This document shows, one piece after another, positions 37,464 through 50,821 of a stretch of DNA of 64,000 nucleotides. The DNA is from Lactifluus volemus. Lineage: Eukaryota; Basidiomycota; Agaricomycetes; Russulales; Russulaceae. Position numbers and translations under genes: made by a program. How positions within the stretch are numbered: position 1 is the stretch's first letter; each line of letters opens with the position of its first letter. Location: positions 310,001 through 374,000 of the forward strand of contig WTXI01000011.1 in assembly GCA_022376515.1 (NCBI GenBank). Direction: 5' to 3'. The notes below the pieces were generated by a model. The model was given only the letters and a program-made list of their open reading frames with translations, ran no database searches and was not told the origin of the DNA.

Positions 37464-38452
37464 TCATTCACTGTGGATGACACGCATAAGGCCGGGAATA
37501 TTCGTAACGAGGTCGAGGGCAATGGGTTTCCGAGGATCCACGCCCGTACAAGTGCACTGTGCGGGATATGCCGAATAGAACATCTAAAAGAACAAACCTC
37601 GAGTCAGCGCTGTACAATACCCCTTGAGCTGCTGCACTACGTACCTGGACGGTATAATCTCCATTCTTGATCTGTCGGATGCTATACCGCCACCTAATGA
37701 AAAAAAAAAAAAACATCGTTGGAAAAACAAAAAAAAAATTCACATGAAAAAAAAAGTACGTACTCTTCATCGACGAGAGCCGTAAAGTGTCGATTCGCCT
37801 GCTGGGCACGCTCTAACAACTCGTGGCGTGCGAGACGGAGGAGAACCTCCGCGTTAACGCCGTCCGCACAGAGGAGAGTCTTGGTACAAATCAGAGTGTG
37901 GGGAAATTTTTGATAAGAGGCGGTGATGAGGGCCACGTGTGTGCGTGGATCACCGGAACTGCAGGACAAGGTGAAGATATCGGAGGGTGATGGGCGAAGT
38001 CGGAGGAGTAGTGGGACGATGCGGAATAGACTGCGCGGGGAGAGAGGCGGCGATTGGACGGCTGGGTCGTAGGACGAAGAGGAAGAGGAAGATGAAGAGA
38101 GTTTTGGGGGTAAAGTTGGAGCCATGAGCGGCTGCTGTCGTAGTGGTGGTCGTGATTTTCGGGGGTCTGTCGTCGTGGATGAGAGAGTCGTCGGAGGTGA
38201 AGATGTTGGCGGCGGCGGTGATGATGACTCGGACTCGGACTCGGCCTCGGTTGTGGTGATTGGCGGTGTGGGAACTGGGATGCCCAAAGGAGTATCTTCG
38301 AGTTTCACTTTGGAGGAAGAAGCCACATGGCCGGTCGCAGAGACGTGCGTCGGTCGGGAGCGTAGGGAAGAGTGTGCGCGATCGATTCGAGTGTGCTGCG
38401 ATGACCGATGGGCCAATGAGGGCACGGTGAGAAACTGACCGGAGGTGGACAT
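37464..38452 (-). CDS. Hypothetical protein with Ser/Pro-rich N-terminus
   Basis: From the ATG at 38452 (MSTSGQFLTVPSL) the first half is low complexity (poly-Ser, Thr-Pro, acidic). The second half looks globular: LFRIVPLLLRLRPSPSDIF, HVALITASYQKFPHTLIC, VNAEVLLRLARHELLERAQQ. An intron with long T runs then joins EE to RWRYSIRQIKNGDYTVQ, and a second intron joins to MFYSAYPAQCTCTGVDPRKP and GLMRVIHSE before a stop at 37464-37466. The joins are in frame, which supports a real gene. I do not recognise the family. It is convergent with HET-C, with about 240 bp between stop codons. Confidence 0.65.
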
Positions 38453-38960
38453 GGGATGGGGCTGGAGTGGTGGTGGCGGTGGCGGTTGGTGGTGTGGTTG
38501 GCAAGTCGAAGTAGACTTTATACAACGAGACTGACGGTCAACATGAGGTGCGGAGAAAGCGTGTGGTGTCGTGTAATTAACTCGGGAACTCCTAATCGAT
38601 ATAAAAAGAGAGAGGACAAGCTTAAGGGTGTCTTCCGATTGCACAGCATTTAGTAACGCCACATGAGCAAGTCAACAAGTTTTGATTTATCAACTGTTCA
38701 AACAAATTCGAACAAAGGACGAATAATAGGGTTCGGTTATTGGGGGTACTCTATTGACGTTACAGTAGTGAGCTGGCAAAAAGGTAAATAAACGTGAAAA
38801 TATTTGGGCGCTTATTGAAAGTCTTGGCGGCGGACAAAGTGGATGATGACCCCAAAAAATCAGGACCGAATACGGGAGCCACGTTTTGTTTCCGTTTGGG
38901 ATGAATAACATCAGCCGATGGATCTGTTCTCAGCACGCCTACCATGCCCTCACGGTCTGT
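38453..38960. other. Intergenic, nothing supported
   Basis: About 500 bp between two minus-strand genes, holding the presumed promoter of the hypothetical gene and the MAK5 3' region. Confidence 0.5.
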
Positions 38961-41572
38961 TCAAGTCAGGTCAGAAAAGGTACCGAGATGGTGAGGAGAT
39001 GAAACGACTTTTACATTCTCCAGCCAGAATGTCGTCTGCAATGCGTGATTCCCAGACGTGATGTATCGTGTGGACACCCCCTTGGCGATAAGCGGTTGCC
39101 TTAATAGTTCTCTCAGCTCTACTTTCAGCTCGCCCAATCTGTTGTCGCTTAGCTTGTCAGGTCGCTTCGTGTGATCGTCACTAATTTTACTTGAATTAAC
39201 AACAAAGATGAAATCCAGGTGATACACTTACTCGGATCGATGATCAGAGTCTAGTTCTATGTCCAGCGCCTCCGCCGTTGCACGGATCCATTTCTTGTCA
39301 TGTGCCGCCTTACTCGCTCGGTGCTGCAATCCATCGATTTCTTTCGCGATTCGTAAACGCCCTTTCAGCCTGTCCAGAAAGTGATGCTCGACGTTCATCT
39401 CCGGGACGTCCGTCACCTCTGTTGACTCGTTAGTGCAGTTTGGGGAAGAGAGGTGATAGATAGCACGAACGGCGATCAAGACTTCCAAACAAGGCACGCA
39501 CAATGCGTCGTTCGTCCGGCGCACATATCAGCAGACCAAAGCCACTCCGCTGAGCTCGTGCTGTACGCCCATTACGGTGAATATAGGCGTCCACAGTCCG
39601 TGGAATTTGATAATGCACAACGTGGGAGACTAAGGGTATGTCAAGCCCACGAGCCGCAATATCCGTCGCGAGGAGGATCGAGTGGGCATGCGACTTGAAC
39701 CTGATGGCCAACAACATCCATTAAACCGAATCGAGGCCCACACCTGGACACGCACCGATCGAGGTTCTTGAGCCGCTGGCGTTGTTCAAGTTGTGAGTGG
39801 AGTGGAAACGTTGGCAGGCCGAGTAGCTCGAGAAGAGGCAATAATCTACGAATCCCGTCGATTGATGATAAAAACACCAGCGTGCGTCCGGGATATCGTA
39901 AAAGAAAATAATAAAGATAAACATCCTGTGGTGGATTACTCACTGATACGACATATCAAACAACACACGAACCTTGTCCTTGGCTAGGCATTCGATCCTT
40001 GATTCATTTAGTGTAGAAACTACACCGCCTGCTGGGCTGATGTCGATGATTTCTGGTTCCGAGTCTCGAAAGTCCAGTCGTAAGAGCAGATCGTCGAGGG
40101 TGGAGGCGGTCCCATCGTTCGCCTTCACCCGCCCAGGCCGCCACCGTCTTTTCAAGTTTTGCTGAAGTTCCCTACTGAGCGTGGCAGAGAACACGAACGT
40201 CTGCATGGCAGGCAATGAATTCGTGTCGTCTGTCGACGATGTATCTAGGGACTCGGAATGGAACTCTGGGTCTGTCACCGCTTGGCTTTCAAGTCAGGTG
40301 GGTCAATGCAATCTTTCACCACCAAACGGTGACAGAAGACGTACCGGAACTGTCTTTGTGTCAATCGCAAGATATTGTCCAACTCTGCGAAATGACCTGT
40401 TTCGGTCATCCTGTCCGCTTCGTCCAACACTAGGAACCGCAGATTCTTTACGTCCTCTGCAAGGTCGTGATCCTAACTCGCCCATTTTTAGCTAACGATT
40501 TGAAATATCCAACGAGGCTCACTCCTTCGAGGATATCCCACAACCTCCCAGGGGTGGCCACAAGGACATCAACTCCGCGCCCTAATATCCGGCTCTGCTT
40601 TTGCGTCGACATTCCTCCTACGATTGCAGCAACGCTCACCAATGGTGGAGCGCGGTGCGTCAGAGGTTTTTTCTCGTTTCCCTTGTCAGTGGTCTTTCGC
40701 TTTCGTTTCTTGGGCTCCTCGTCAACGGTCACAGTCGCATCGTAGTGGTTTAAACAAGCATTAAGATGTGTAGATACTTGAAGGGCAAGTTCACGGGTAG
40801 GTGCAAGAACCAGGGCGCGTAAGGGACGACGTGACTTTGTTGGGCATGGTGAAGTGCGAGCTTCAGTCAGGAGCTGGTGGAGAATGGGCAGGCCATAGGC
40901 GAGAGTTTTCCCGGAACCCTTGACGCTGGGGTAAGTGCAAGTTAGGATACGAAATCACAATAACGTACAGTCTCTGCGACACCAATCACATCCCGCCCAG
41001 AGAGGGCCTTCGGGATAGCTTGGGACTGGATAGGAGTCGGGTTTTCGAAATTTTGAGAATAAAGTGCGGCATACAGTTGAGGGTGGAGGGCGAAAGGGTG
41101 CCATGCCGGAAGTAAATTTTCTGCTGCAAAAAGGGCTTGAATACTGGAATCGCACAGACAGAAAGGGTAGTGCATACAGTCAAACGTAGCAATGACGTTG
41201 GGTCTGCTGGCGAGAGCATCACTATCTCCGGGCGTGGACATCATCTGGGCGACCTCATCTCCAGATAGGACATGGTTCAGTAGGCGTAATTCATTTGCTT
41301 GGTCCTCAGTCGATGCATGTTGAGGGTCATCCACCTGTCATACATTATGCACTATCCGAGATCGAGAAGAAAACGCGCACCAGAAAGGTTGCGACACGTC
41401 CGTTCGACGTCTGCTTGTATAGGACCTGAACGCCTTCTACTTCTTCCAGATCGAGGAGGCCCTCGTCAAAATCATGGCCAGTCGAATGGTTACGTGCGAC
41501 GGGCTTCCACGATAAATTATCTAGAGATACGTGGGCAGTCTTGCGTTTCTTTGACGGGTATGGGTGAGCCAT
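38961..41572 (-). CDS. MAK5: DEAD-box RNA helicase MAK5 (DDX24 type)
   Basis: Nucleolar ATP-dependent RNA helicase for 60S ribosome biogenesis. The ATG at 41572 gives [20 protein letters not shown]. Then come [15 protein letters not shown]; the Q motif ([29 protein letters not shown]); the start of motif I (VIGVAETGSGK, spliced); [36 protein letters not shown] (motif Ib); VLDEADRM (motif II, spliced); [12 protein letters not shown] (SAT motif); [33 protein letters not shown]; and HRNGRTARA (motif VI). A long insert ([13 protein letters not shown]) between motifs is normal for this subfamily. The C-terminus [21 protein letters not shown] is diagnostic for DDX24/MAK5. Introns here carry clear ctaac branch sites. 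Shares a 61-bp promoter with the SFB3 gene. Confidence 0.92.
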
Positions 41573-41633
41573 GGCGCTCAGAGCGGTCAAATGGCCTCAC
41601 GTGCGCCAATAAACTTGACTTTGTAGCTTGATC
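41573..41633. promoter_or_regulatory. 61-bp bidirectional promoter of MAK5 and SFB3
   Basis: Only 61 bases separate the start codons of two divergent genes, so both 5' leaders and core promoters must overlap in this stretch or extend into the coding sequence. No TATA box is evident. Confidence 0.6.
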
Positions 41634-44600
41634 ATGTACACCTCACATATCCCACAACCACCCCACACCGCGGGGCGACATCATCAGGTACAGTTGCTTC
41701 CTTTCCGCATTGTATTCACCCCGCTCATCTAGTAGGCTACCGCACGCACATCGAGCCCAGCCAAATACCGTCCACGGCAGAGAGCATCCAAGCCGATCGT
41801 GAAAAATGGGAAAAGCAAACATATATGACCCTCCCCGGGAGCCATGTTCCGCAATCTACCACCGACTTCATTGCAATTGACCAAGGCACGTCACTTTCTT
41901 TACCTACAACCACCATCCCCTGAATGTCTCGTAGGCAACTCGTCACCCAAGTTCATTCGTATCTCTACTTGGCACATGCCAAATACCTCACGCCTTGCAG
42001 AGAGCCTCAACATTCCTATTGTTGCCGTCATCCAGCCGTTTGCTGATTTGGACGACCGGGAGGAACCTGTGCCGGTTGTTGAATGCAATGAATCGGGCCC
42101 CGCTCGTTGTGAGAAATGTGCTGCATATGTGAATTCATGGTGTACATGGATCGCAGGCGGAACAAAGTGGAAGTGTAACCTATGCGCCCACGAGACGCGT
42201 GGTGAGTCGAGGTCCAAATTGCGACGTCAGGCTCATCTCAGTACGTCACAGTCGAATCGGAATATTTCTCCGTCCTTGATGCCAACTTCTCTCGCCTTGA
42301 TTATTCGGAGCGTCCCGAACTCCAAAAGGGAACCGTCGACTTTGATGTCTCTGAATCAACCAACTATTGGGCATCCAATCCCCCTCTACACCTGAGTTCA
42401 GCCGATATGCTTTCTGATCCTAGTTTGAGTGATGTAGCACGAAAGCCTCAGATGATGCAATACGTTTTCGCGCTGGACATCTCCCACACGTCTGTGCATT
42501 CTGGCTTCCTCACGTCAGTCTGTGTTGCTCTCAGGAATATTTTTTTCGGCCGCCCTTCAGAAGATGAATCAGAAGTGATGCGGTCATGCCTACCATCAGG
42601 CTGTAGCGTTGCACTAGTCACTTTTGACGATGTACTTCAATTTTATGACCTTTCCGTATGTTCTGTCCCGGTTTGATGGTACGTCAAGGCTAACAGTCTG
42701 CCTCAGCCCCATCTTGTCACACCCCGACAGCTAGTTGTTGCAGACATTGATGAGCCATTCCTGCCATTACCTCCTCTGCTTTGTTCGTAGACCCCCATCA
42801 ATCCCGGTGCGCAGACTTTTTCTCACACACTGAAATAATCTAAGTACTACTTTGCCCTAGGGCAGTGATTGAATGCTTGCTAGACCATCTCCAGCAGCGC
42901 CAGACATCCTTGCCTCCCAACACTACTCCTCAATCATGTTTGGGTTCTGCTCTCCGTGCGAGTCTGGCAGCACTGGTATGGACCATAATTGTCCTCCGCT
43001 TCTGGTTGGCTCACTATGATGTATCTCCAAGGCATATACCGGCGGTCATATAGTATCTTTTGTGTGCACCCTTCCGGGACTTGGGCCTGGCCAGCTAGTT
43101 CCGCTGGAGAATATCAATCGCGAGGAGTCTCTGGAAAATAGGAAACTCTACGTGCCTCGTGATATTGAATGGGGCAATTTGGGTGAGGCATGCGTAGATG
43201 CAGGCGTAGGCGTCACCATGTTCATGGCCCCAACAAAGTTCTTAGACATCGCATCCATAGGTACGCATTTAAATTTTCGAGCGGTTTGCCCCATCGCTTA
43301 ATATAAACACAGGTGCTGTGGCATCACTGACTGGTGGCGACATGTTCTTCCATTGGGACTTCAAACCGTTGCGTGATGGCCCGATTGTGGAATCACAGCT
43401 ACGCCGCCTTGTTACACGCAAGACTGGATATAACTGTACCGTCCGTGTCCGCGCTTCTAGTGGTTCGGTATTCGTCGCTTTCTTGGTATTCCACTGATCT
43501 AAGGTGAATTTCCAGGCCTACGGGTTGACCAGTTGATGGGCAATTTGCACCTTCCTGACCCAACTACCCCCACCTTCGGCGTTCTCGATTCAGATCAAGC
43601 CTTCTCCACTTCCTTTAGCCACACAGCCACATTACCGCCACATCAGCATGCGTTCATCCAATGCGCGGTGCTGCACACCACTGTCGACGGCCGGCGACGA
43701 GTTCGCGTGATCAATTTGGCGGTACAAGTTGCAGAGCTTGCTGCTGATGTGTTCAGGTTTGCGGAAATGGATGTTGTGGTAGCATATTTTATGCGTCAAT
43801 GCAAGTCTATTTTTGCCCATGCTCATCCACCTCTTTGATCTGGCTCACGTTCATCAGCTATAATGCACATGCCAACCCTCAAAATATCCACAATCCACGA
43901 AGAGTTAACGGAACAGTGCTCTGCAATCTTATGCTCATATCGTCGAAATTGTGCTGCCTCGACTGTACAGACTCAGGTACGCCCAGATAGTCCTCCAGCC
44001 GAACGAGAGGTCGTTGGGATAACTTCTCCGTGCAGCTAATCATCCCAGAGGCCTTCCGTGTTCTCCCAGTATACACACTGTCCATACACAAGAGCAAGCC
44101 GCTGAAAGGTGGTTCAGGCTTCTGCCGTCCCGTTCTTGGCCATATTCTAACCCAACCTCTCTCCTCCCCGCCCGTCTTGAACCAGCGAGATATATCGAAC
44201 CCGATGCCCGAAATTATCACAGGCACAAATTACTTGGAGCCAGTCTGCGCTGGACAATGTATCATCTATACCCGCGCATGCTAGCCGTTCATGATCTGAG
44301 CGATAGCATTGCGCTTCCCCACCCAGAGACAGGTTTCGCCAAGATGCCATCGCTGATGCGGGGTAGTCACATATTCATGCAAGCAAATGGAATCTATCTA
44401 GTAGGTGAGGACGCGGTTTCATGATTGTAGGTGCATCTCGTACTAAGAATGGTTTTGCAGATAACGAGGAACTCCAAGTGTTATGGGTGGGCGGGAGCGC
44501 ATCTCCCCAACTCGTTCTCGATCTATTCGGAGTTGATGACGTCTTCAAAGTGAACATCCGAATCGTGCGTAAATAAAAAATAAAACTTAAAAAAACAAAA

Positions 44601-44998
44601 CCAAGCCTGTTTCAGACGGAACTCCCAGTTTTGGACACTCGGTTCTCCAAGCAAGTTCGCAATATAATCGCGCAGAGACGCAAGGAAAGGGGCGGGCGCG
44701 TGACCAAGCTTCTGATCGCGCGACAGAACTTCGACGCAGCCGAGATCGAATTTGCAGATATGCTCATGGAGGATCACAACAATGCCGCATTAGCTTATCC
44801 AGATTGTGCGTTGCTTCTGAATAAAATGGTAAAATAAATTGATTACCCGTCCTTGCAGATCTATCCTTGATTCACAAGCAGATAACCGCCGTTGTAAGCC
44901 CGAGCCCTACACGCTACCACAGATTCCCTTACCTCTTTATCCAGCTACAGAACGGTTCCACGCTGTCCCCCGGGGCCACCGTACGCGCCCCATGGTGA
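41634..44998 (+). CDS. SFB3: Sec24-family COPII cargo adaptor, SFB3/LST1 type
   Basis: Cargo-binding subunit of the COPII coat at ER exit sites, paired with Sec23. From the ATG at 41634 ([14 protein letters not shown]) through an intron to [11 protein letters not shown], then [21 protein letters not shown]-like [20 protein letters not shown] and a zinc finger CEKC...CNLC ([22 protein letters not shown]). The trunk domain has [16 protein letters not shown] sequence, [78 protein letters not shown] and [18 protein letters not shown]. The beta-sandwich, helical and gelsolin parts follow to [10 protein letters not shown] and a stop at 44996-44998. A missing G in the run at 41672-41675 breaks the first exon; it is probably a consensus error. 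Confidence 0.88.
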
Positions 44999-45308
44999 TT
45001 CCTCCCCACGCAAGGGTTGGGTTAGACGAATAGTAAACTTCGATGATTGGTATCCTGCACAGTACATGGCTTTTTTCTACTTTTCTGTGGTGTTAATAGT
45101 ACGGAGCCTGCAAATCTTTTCATAGAGATTACGTAGCAATTGGTTTCGGAATATTGAAGGAGTGTGTCAATATTTTCACAAACGAAGAAATACATGAGAT
45201 AAGAGTGGGTAAATTCATGCATTAACAACCATATTCAATTATGAAGGAACGGTATCATGAATCAAAGGAGAAGAGCTGAATGTAGTAAGGAGAGGGTGGC
45301 ATGATAAA
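44999..45308. other. Convergent 3' region, nothing supported
   Basis: About 310 bp between the stops of two convergent genes. AT-rich, with presumed polyadenylation signals for both; no coding frame. Confidence 0.5.
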
Positions 45309-48300
45309 TCAGGTGGTAGGTTGCGGGTGGTTGTGTACTTCCATAGCTGAGGTAGCGGTGGAAGTCTTCGTTGACCGCTTGGAGCCAAAGCGAAGCCTTC
45401 CTGAGAAAAGACCGCCTTCATGTGAGGTTGTACTACCTGAGCGAGAACGGAAAGACCAAGCAGGTGAGGCTGGCCGCGGTGGTGCATCTAAAAGTCCATC
45501 TCGCGTTCGAGGGTGCTCTTGGGGTGGGTTGTCATCCCGGTGGGGGTGATGATGGTGAACATGATGCTTTTCGCCACCGACAATGTGCAACCCATCGCAG
45601 CACGTCCGCACATTTTCCAAACCTTCGAAGCCGCTGTCTGACATGGTCTCCTCGTGAAGCTCAAAGTCAACATCATCTCTCCCGCCAGCCTGAATTACTT
45701 CAAAGCCCTTCGTCGGGCTGTAAGGGCCACCTGGTCCTGGGTATCGCAAATACTCGGCCGCCGGTGTACCCGAGCGTTTGCCAATGGAGCCACCGACTGA
45801 GAGCTGTGAGGTACTTCTCTGGCCTCGGGAAGTACCCCAGGTGTCACCACTGATATGGATGCTGCGCCCGCTTCTAAAACTCTGGGGACTGGCCAGTAAC
45901 TGGGCATTGTGACGCTCAGGATGATTATCTCCCACAGGGAATTCGTGATGACCAGTCATGGGGCCGAGTGGTGCGGCGCTTGGCCCGGTAAGTGTACCGT
46001 TCGGTCCATTCATTGTTGACGGTATAGTACCCGGTCTAGACAACAAGTATTGGAGGGCCTAAAGTCAAACGGATCAGAAGCAGGTCACAGACAAGCAAAT
46101 AACACAATACATTGAGCCAAATGTCATGCCTCTCCTTGGTTGGCGCGGTGAATTTCATCTCCCTGAATGGCGTCGCTACTATAACACTGTACTGATGGAG
46201 ACCTGGCGGGAGTGGATTGGGATCGAGTACAGCACGAACACCTTCGATGTATGCTACAAGGGCAGTGCGTTAGCTTCTCGAGGTCATAGTGCAACAGTGA
46301 AAGGCACACACCACTCTTGGCACTGGATTCGGAGACGTTGGACGAACCGGGATCCGAATCGCTCCAGTATAAGGTTCTAGTATATGGATGGACCCAAAAG
46401 AAACGTTTGTGCCGCCGTTCTCCATGGCCCTTTCCAATCGTCCGACGCGTGTACTTGTATAAGAACTCCCCAATCATGGTCTGCGTAATCGCGTGAAGGA
46501 TGGCTGGCTCGGTTCCACGAGCAGCTGAGTTCACCGCGTCACTTTGCGGGTACCCACCAGTACTTGGTGGAGCATTCGTCGCCCTAGACTGGGATCGTGC
46601 AGGGAAATAGTGATTGTCTGATGACATAGATGAACGTCCCGATCCAAGACTGCGATCAGACTGCAGAGAAGTCGTAGACCTCCCCCGCAAGCGGTCGCGG
46701 CCGGAGAAGACGGCGTGCGCCGCTTGAGGTACCGCTGCATTGGCTGCAGACCTGAAACTATGGGTGGACGGCCGTGAGGCGAGGCCTTGAGCATTCGTGG
46801 GCAGGCTAGAACCATGCTGACGAGGTAAACCACCTCGGAGTGACCCAAACGTTGGAGTCGTGGCACGCTGAATGAGCTCTGCAGGAGGAGGGGATATGGG
46901 ACGTCCAGGGGCAACATCGTGCGATGAAGTGGATGAGGTAGGAGCTCTTCTTTCGGGTATGAACTGAGGTGGAAGCATGGTGTTCGGCGGTGGAGGAGCC
47001 CGGGGTGGAGGGGGAAGCATCATCATGGGTGGACGGCTCTTATCGACGGGTGCCGGAGCGGCGGAAGGAATACGAGAACGAGGCGTGGTTTCATCCGCGC
47101 CAGAAAGTGCTGATTCGATTGACTGTCTCCTGTCATGACCCAGTGAACGAGAGGGTGGGATGATTGTAGCAACAGAATCCCTGACAGCCGAAGGGGATGG
47201 CGGGACTGAATGAACAGGCGTGACTGGTCCTGCAGAACCAGGAGATTGGGGCGCGATATACTGGAACTGCTGATTTCCCGTGCCGGTCGCCTTGAATCCA
47301 AGTAAAGACGGGCCACGAGGATGCACCGGTGTGGTCGGCGGCGAGGGCACCCACTTCTCAGTTTGCACGGAAATCTCTTTGAGTTCTGGCTTTGGCGGTT
47401 CGGGGATAGCGACGGGGACAAGCCCAGGCGTTGGTTCGGGTTCAGACACAGGTGCGGGCACAGAATCTTCGGTTGGCTCCACCTGGACACCTTGTGACTC
47501 GTACGTGGCCTGAGGGGCGGGCTCGGGCGATAGCGCAGTGGGTGACACATCGCTCTCGGGGTCTCCCATATAAGCGAGCATTGAGGCCTTGATGCTCTCA
47601 ACGTCATCTTCATCTCCTTCGTTGTCATCCTTCGCTGCGCCCTCGTCATCGCTGAATGTCTGAATGGACTGGTATTCTTCCATTGAAGGGGTCGGAGTGG
47701 TAAGGATGATGCTCTGACGAGCGTCCTGATAATCTGCTTCAGTATCAGTGTCTGCTCCGGTCTCTGTTGCAGCATCATCGAATCCGTGCCCGTGATCCGA
47801 GGTAGCAATGCCACGATATGTTACCGTGTCCACACTAGTATCATTTGGTGATGCAGGCCCCACGGTCGTATCGTCGAGTCGTGAATCGCTATCAGACTCA
47901 ACCCTATCGGAGGCGAACACCAGAGATGATGGTAAAGGAATTGTCTGCGTCTCGACATCGATTCTCTCTGGAGCTGGTACCGGGACAGTCTGGACTTCAA
48001 CTTGCGAAATTTGCACTGTCAATGTTTGGACTCCGGCTTGTGAAGTACTGCGAAGTGGAGAAGGTACAGCATATTGTATGCCAGCTTCGGCATGCGCAAC
48101 TACCTTGGGGTCTGGTGATGGGGTAGTTTCAGGATCAGTTTGCATTCCCGTATCTATAATTATTTTTGGTTCAGGAAGTTCTTGCTCGACTTGAACGCCA
48201 ATGTCTGCCTTCTCAGGCGCTGCCGGAGTGATCTGGATAGGCGGTAGACGCTCGGAATGTGCCTCGTCAACTCAGTCTGACAACCGAACTCAGCAGTGTC

Positions 48301-50445
48301 AACTGCGGGCTCTGTCTCGGCAACCGAGTCCATTCCAGTTCCAAAGAGCTCTGCAGCAAGGGCCTCAGGTTGCCCGACGAGAGAGGCTGGTCGGGCTTCT
48401 TGGAACGCGGCACCACCTCGTGATCGCCGGGGGACGCTTCGCGAAACAACTGCCTGCCGTAACGGGCTGCGGTTATATGGGAGGGATCCCGAAGACGAGG
48501 AGCGCCTAAGCACATTAGCAAAGGCAGGATCCAAGCCATCGAGGCTGCCACGATTTGATGGAGAAGGTTCAACAGGAGCGTCCTCATCCCGATAGTCTAG
48601 TTCCGGTTCGTCATCAGCTTCAGCGCCACCACCAAAGAATAGAGGAGGAGCTGGGACTTGTGGGGGTGTACTGGTGACCATGAGAAAATCTTCATCTTCA
48701 TCATATTCCGATTGGAGACTACGTGCAGCATGTTCCAAGCGTTGAATGAGTGTGATCCCGCCGCGTCCTCGGCCTCGGCCACGTCCGCGTCCACTTTGGC
48801 CAACCCGGAAGGAACCCATACGACGGGGTTTCTACCGGTGCCAAACGTCCCGTCCTCGGTATCGTCGCTCACGTACTCCTCCGTGGTGAGGTCGGTGGCA
48901 GTGGCAGTGGCGGTGGCAGGAGAGCCGTCGAGGCGCTTCCGGTACTCGATCTTCAATTCCTTCTCGCGCTGAAGTGTGCTCTTAGTGTATTGATCTGGCG
49001 CTGTGCGTGGGATAGACGTTGCTGAAGAGCCTCAACCTCATTGCTAGGATGGTTGGGAGCTTGGAACGGACGGGACGGAGAAACATCAGGCGAAGAGTCA
49101 TACTCTCCATCGGCCGAGAACATGGCAGAGGTATCTGCACGCCTACGGCTGGTCGAATGTGCGGGGCTGAAGACGTCGTCCATCTCACGATCATGTGGAG
49201 TGAGTAGGTCAGACCGTTCCATGCCCTCAGGTGTCATGGGAGAACCGCGAGGTAATCGGCGATTCAGCCGTGCCATTTCTGCCTTGACGGTGTCGAGACT
49301 TTGCTGCAAGTCAGATTTATCACGTTGCAGACTAGCTGCCTGCTTCCGAGAATGTGCTATGGCCGTTTCGTGATTCGCCTTGAGATCATCCAGGCTAGAT
49401 TTAAGTCGCTCGGCCTCGTTCTTTTGTTGATCAGCCGCCTCGCGAGCTTTATTGAGCTGGCGGGTAAGACGCTTGTGTTCACTTTCAAGGCGCTGGACAG
49501 TAGATTGTGAATCTGCAAATTGAATCCGAAGCTCTTGCAACGTGACTTCGAGGTTCCAGTTTTCCTCTTTGTATTTGTCTGACAGGAAAGAAAGTGAGGA
49601 AGGGATGACTCAGCAACCATAAAGACCGACCTGTGCTCTGCTCCTGAGATTTAAGAGCACCACTGAGACTTTCGATGCTCTTCTCAAAGTCGTCTTTCTC
49701 CTCCTTCATATCTTGTATGGCCTTGTCGCGCTCCGCGAGCAAACTTTGAAGACGCCTGACCTCGGTGAGAAGACCACTACCAATCTCGAACGCAAACTCT
49801 AGATAGATCCTTGAGTCAGGCTGTAGATGTTAAGTGGGTGTGAGACACGTACCAACATCGTCAGCACGATGAGCGGCATTTTTGGCACGGCGAGACTGCG
49901 CAGCGGATGTCCCGGGTACAGGCTTAGGTCGTTCCTGTTCATCTCGCAAAGGCTCGTAAGCCTCAAGAGGCGGTGATGAAAGGGAGCCATTGACGTTCTG
50001 AGCGATGCGAGTAGCGAGTTAGTCGCTGCGTGGAAAGACGAGCGGCCGCAAAAACAAGGTAAAATGGAGGATAGCCGCCTCGGCAAATAGAAAGAAGGAA
50101 GAGAAAGAAGAGGTTACGAACTGAAGATGAGAATGCAGATGTGAGTTGTACGTTTCCGAAGTCCCAAGCCCTGACCGCATCGGCTAACTCGCGATATCGT
50201 TCGCGCATATCAGCGGTGATCTCGTCGGTTTTATCTCCATCCATCTCCTGAAGGAGTCTGACGCGCTCTTCAAGCTCGACACGTTGGGCGAGAAGACGTT
50301 CACCAAGGGCGGCGGCTTGCTGTAGTTGCTTCTCTTTTCCATCGACGAGATTTTGGAGGTGGTGTCGCATATCGACAGATGAAGAAGAATGAAGGGGGAA
50401 ATCGAGGGCATTAGAATGAGAAAGACCGTCTGAGAAAGTCGCCAT
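45309..50445 (-). CDS. Num1/ApsA/Mcp5-like cortical anchor with PH domain
   Basis: Cortical protein that anchors dynein (and mitochondria in yeast) for nuclear migration. The ATG at 50445 (MATFSDGLSHSNALDFPLHS) leads into a coiled coil (HHLQNLVDGKEKQLQQAAAL, QRVELEERVRLLQEM), which continues through several exons (RLESEHKRLTRQLNKAREAA, KSDLQQSLDTVKAEMARLN). A long Ser/Pro/acidic middle section with repeated vQT(D/E)-like motifs follows. Near the C-terminus is the Mcp5-type PH domain: TQTMIGEFLYKYTRR, RHKRFFWVHPYTRTLYWS, then after an intron YIEGVRAVLDPNPLPPG and a conserved KFTAPTKERHDIWLN. A Gly/Ser/His-rich tail ends at 45309. About 1,500 residues. Single-base frame breaks near 48265 and 48820 interrupt the middle region; both look like missing bases. 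Confidence 0.85.
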
Positions 50446-50821
50446 CTGGTTAGTGAGTGAGAAGTGAAGAAGAGAAAAGTGGCAAAAGAGGGAAATGGAA
50501 ATGTGGTCGTGGACACCTCGTGGTGGTCACGGTGACCGTCGACTCGTGTGCCCCTTACTAAATTTCCCACGGTTGGATTCTATGCCGTAAAGGAATAAAG
50601 AAGTCCCCCACTTGGCTTTTTAAACTCGTGATATCGATACAGCCACTCCCGAACGGGTACGATCTGATCCCTGATCTCCATGCATTCCAATCGCCTCTAC
50701 CAATTACCCAGTTTACGAATACAACTCAAGAAAAATCCATTTCGGCCCCCCTCTTCTAGAGATACCCGAATAAATGGTCCAAAAGCCAATGAAAATATAT
50801 ATATCTACGCCCAAAAGCCAA
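50446..50821. other. Promoter of the Num1-like gene, nothing else supported
   Basis: About 375 bp upstream of the Num1-like start; only short frames. Confidence 0.5.

Noticed and set aside
38124..38438. Plus-strand Gly/Val/Asp-rich frame
   Set aside because: Reverse complement of the Ser/Pro-rich coding region of the 37464-38452 gene.
45371..45853. 160-residue plus-strand frame inside the Num1-like gene
   Set aside because: Antisense shadow of the well-supported minus-strand coding sequence.
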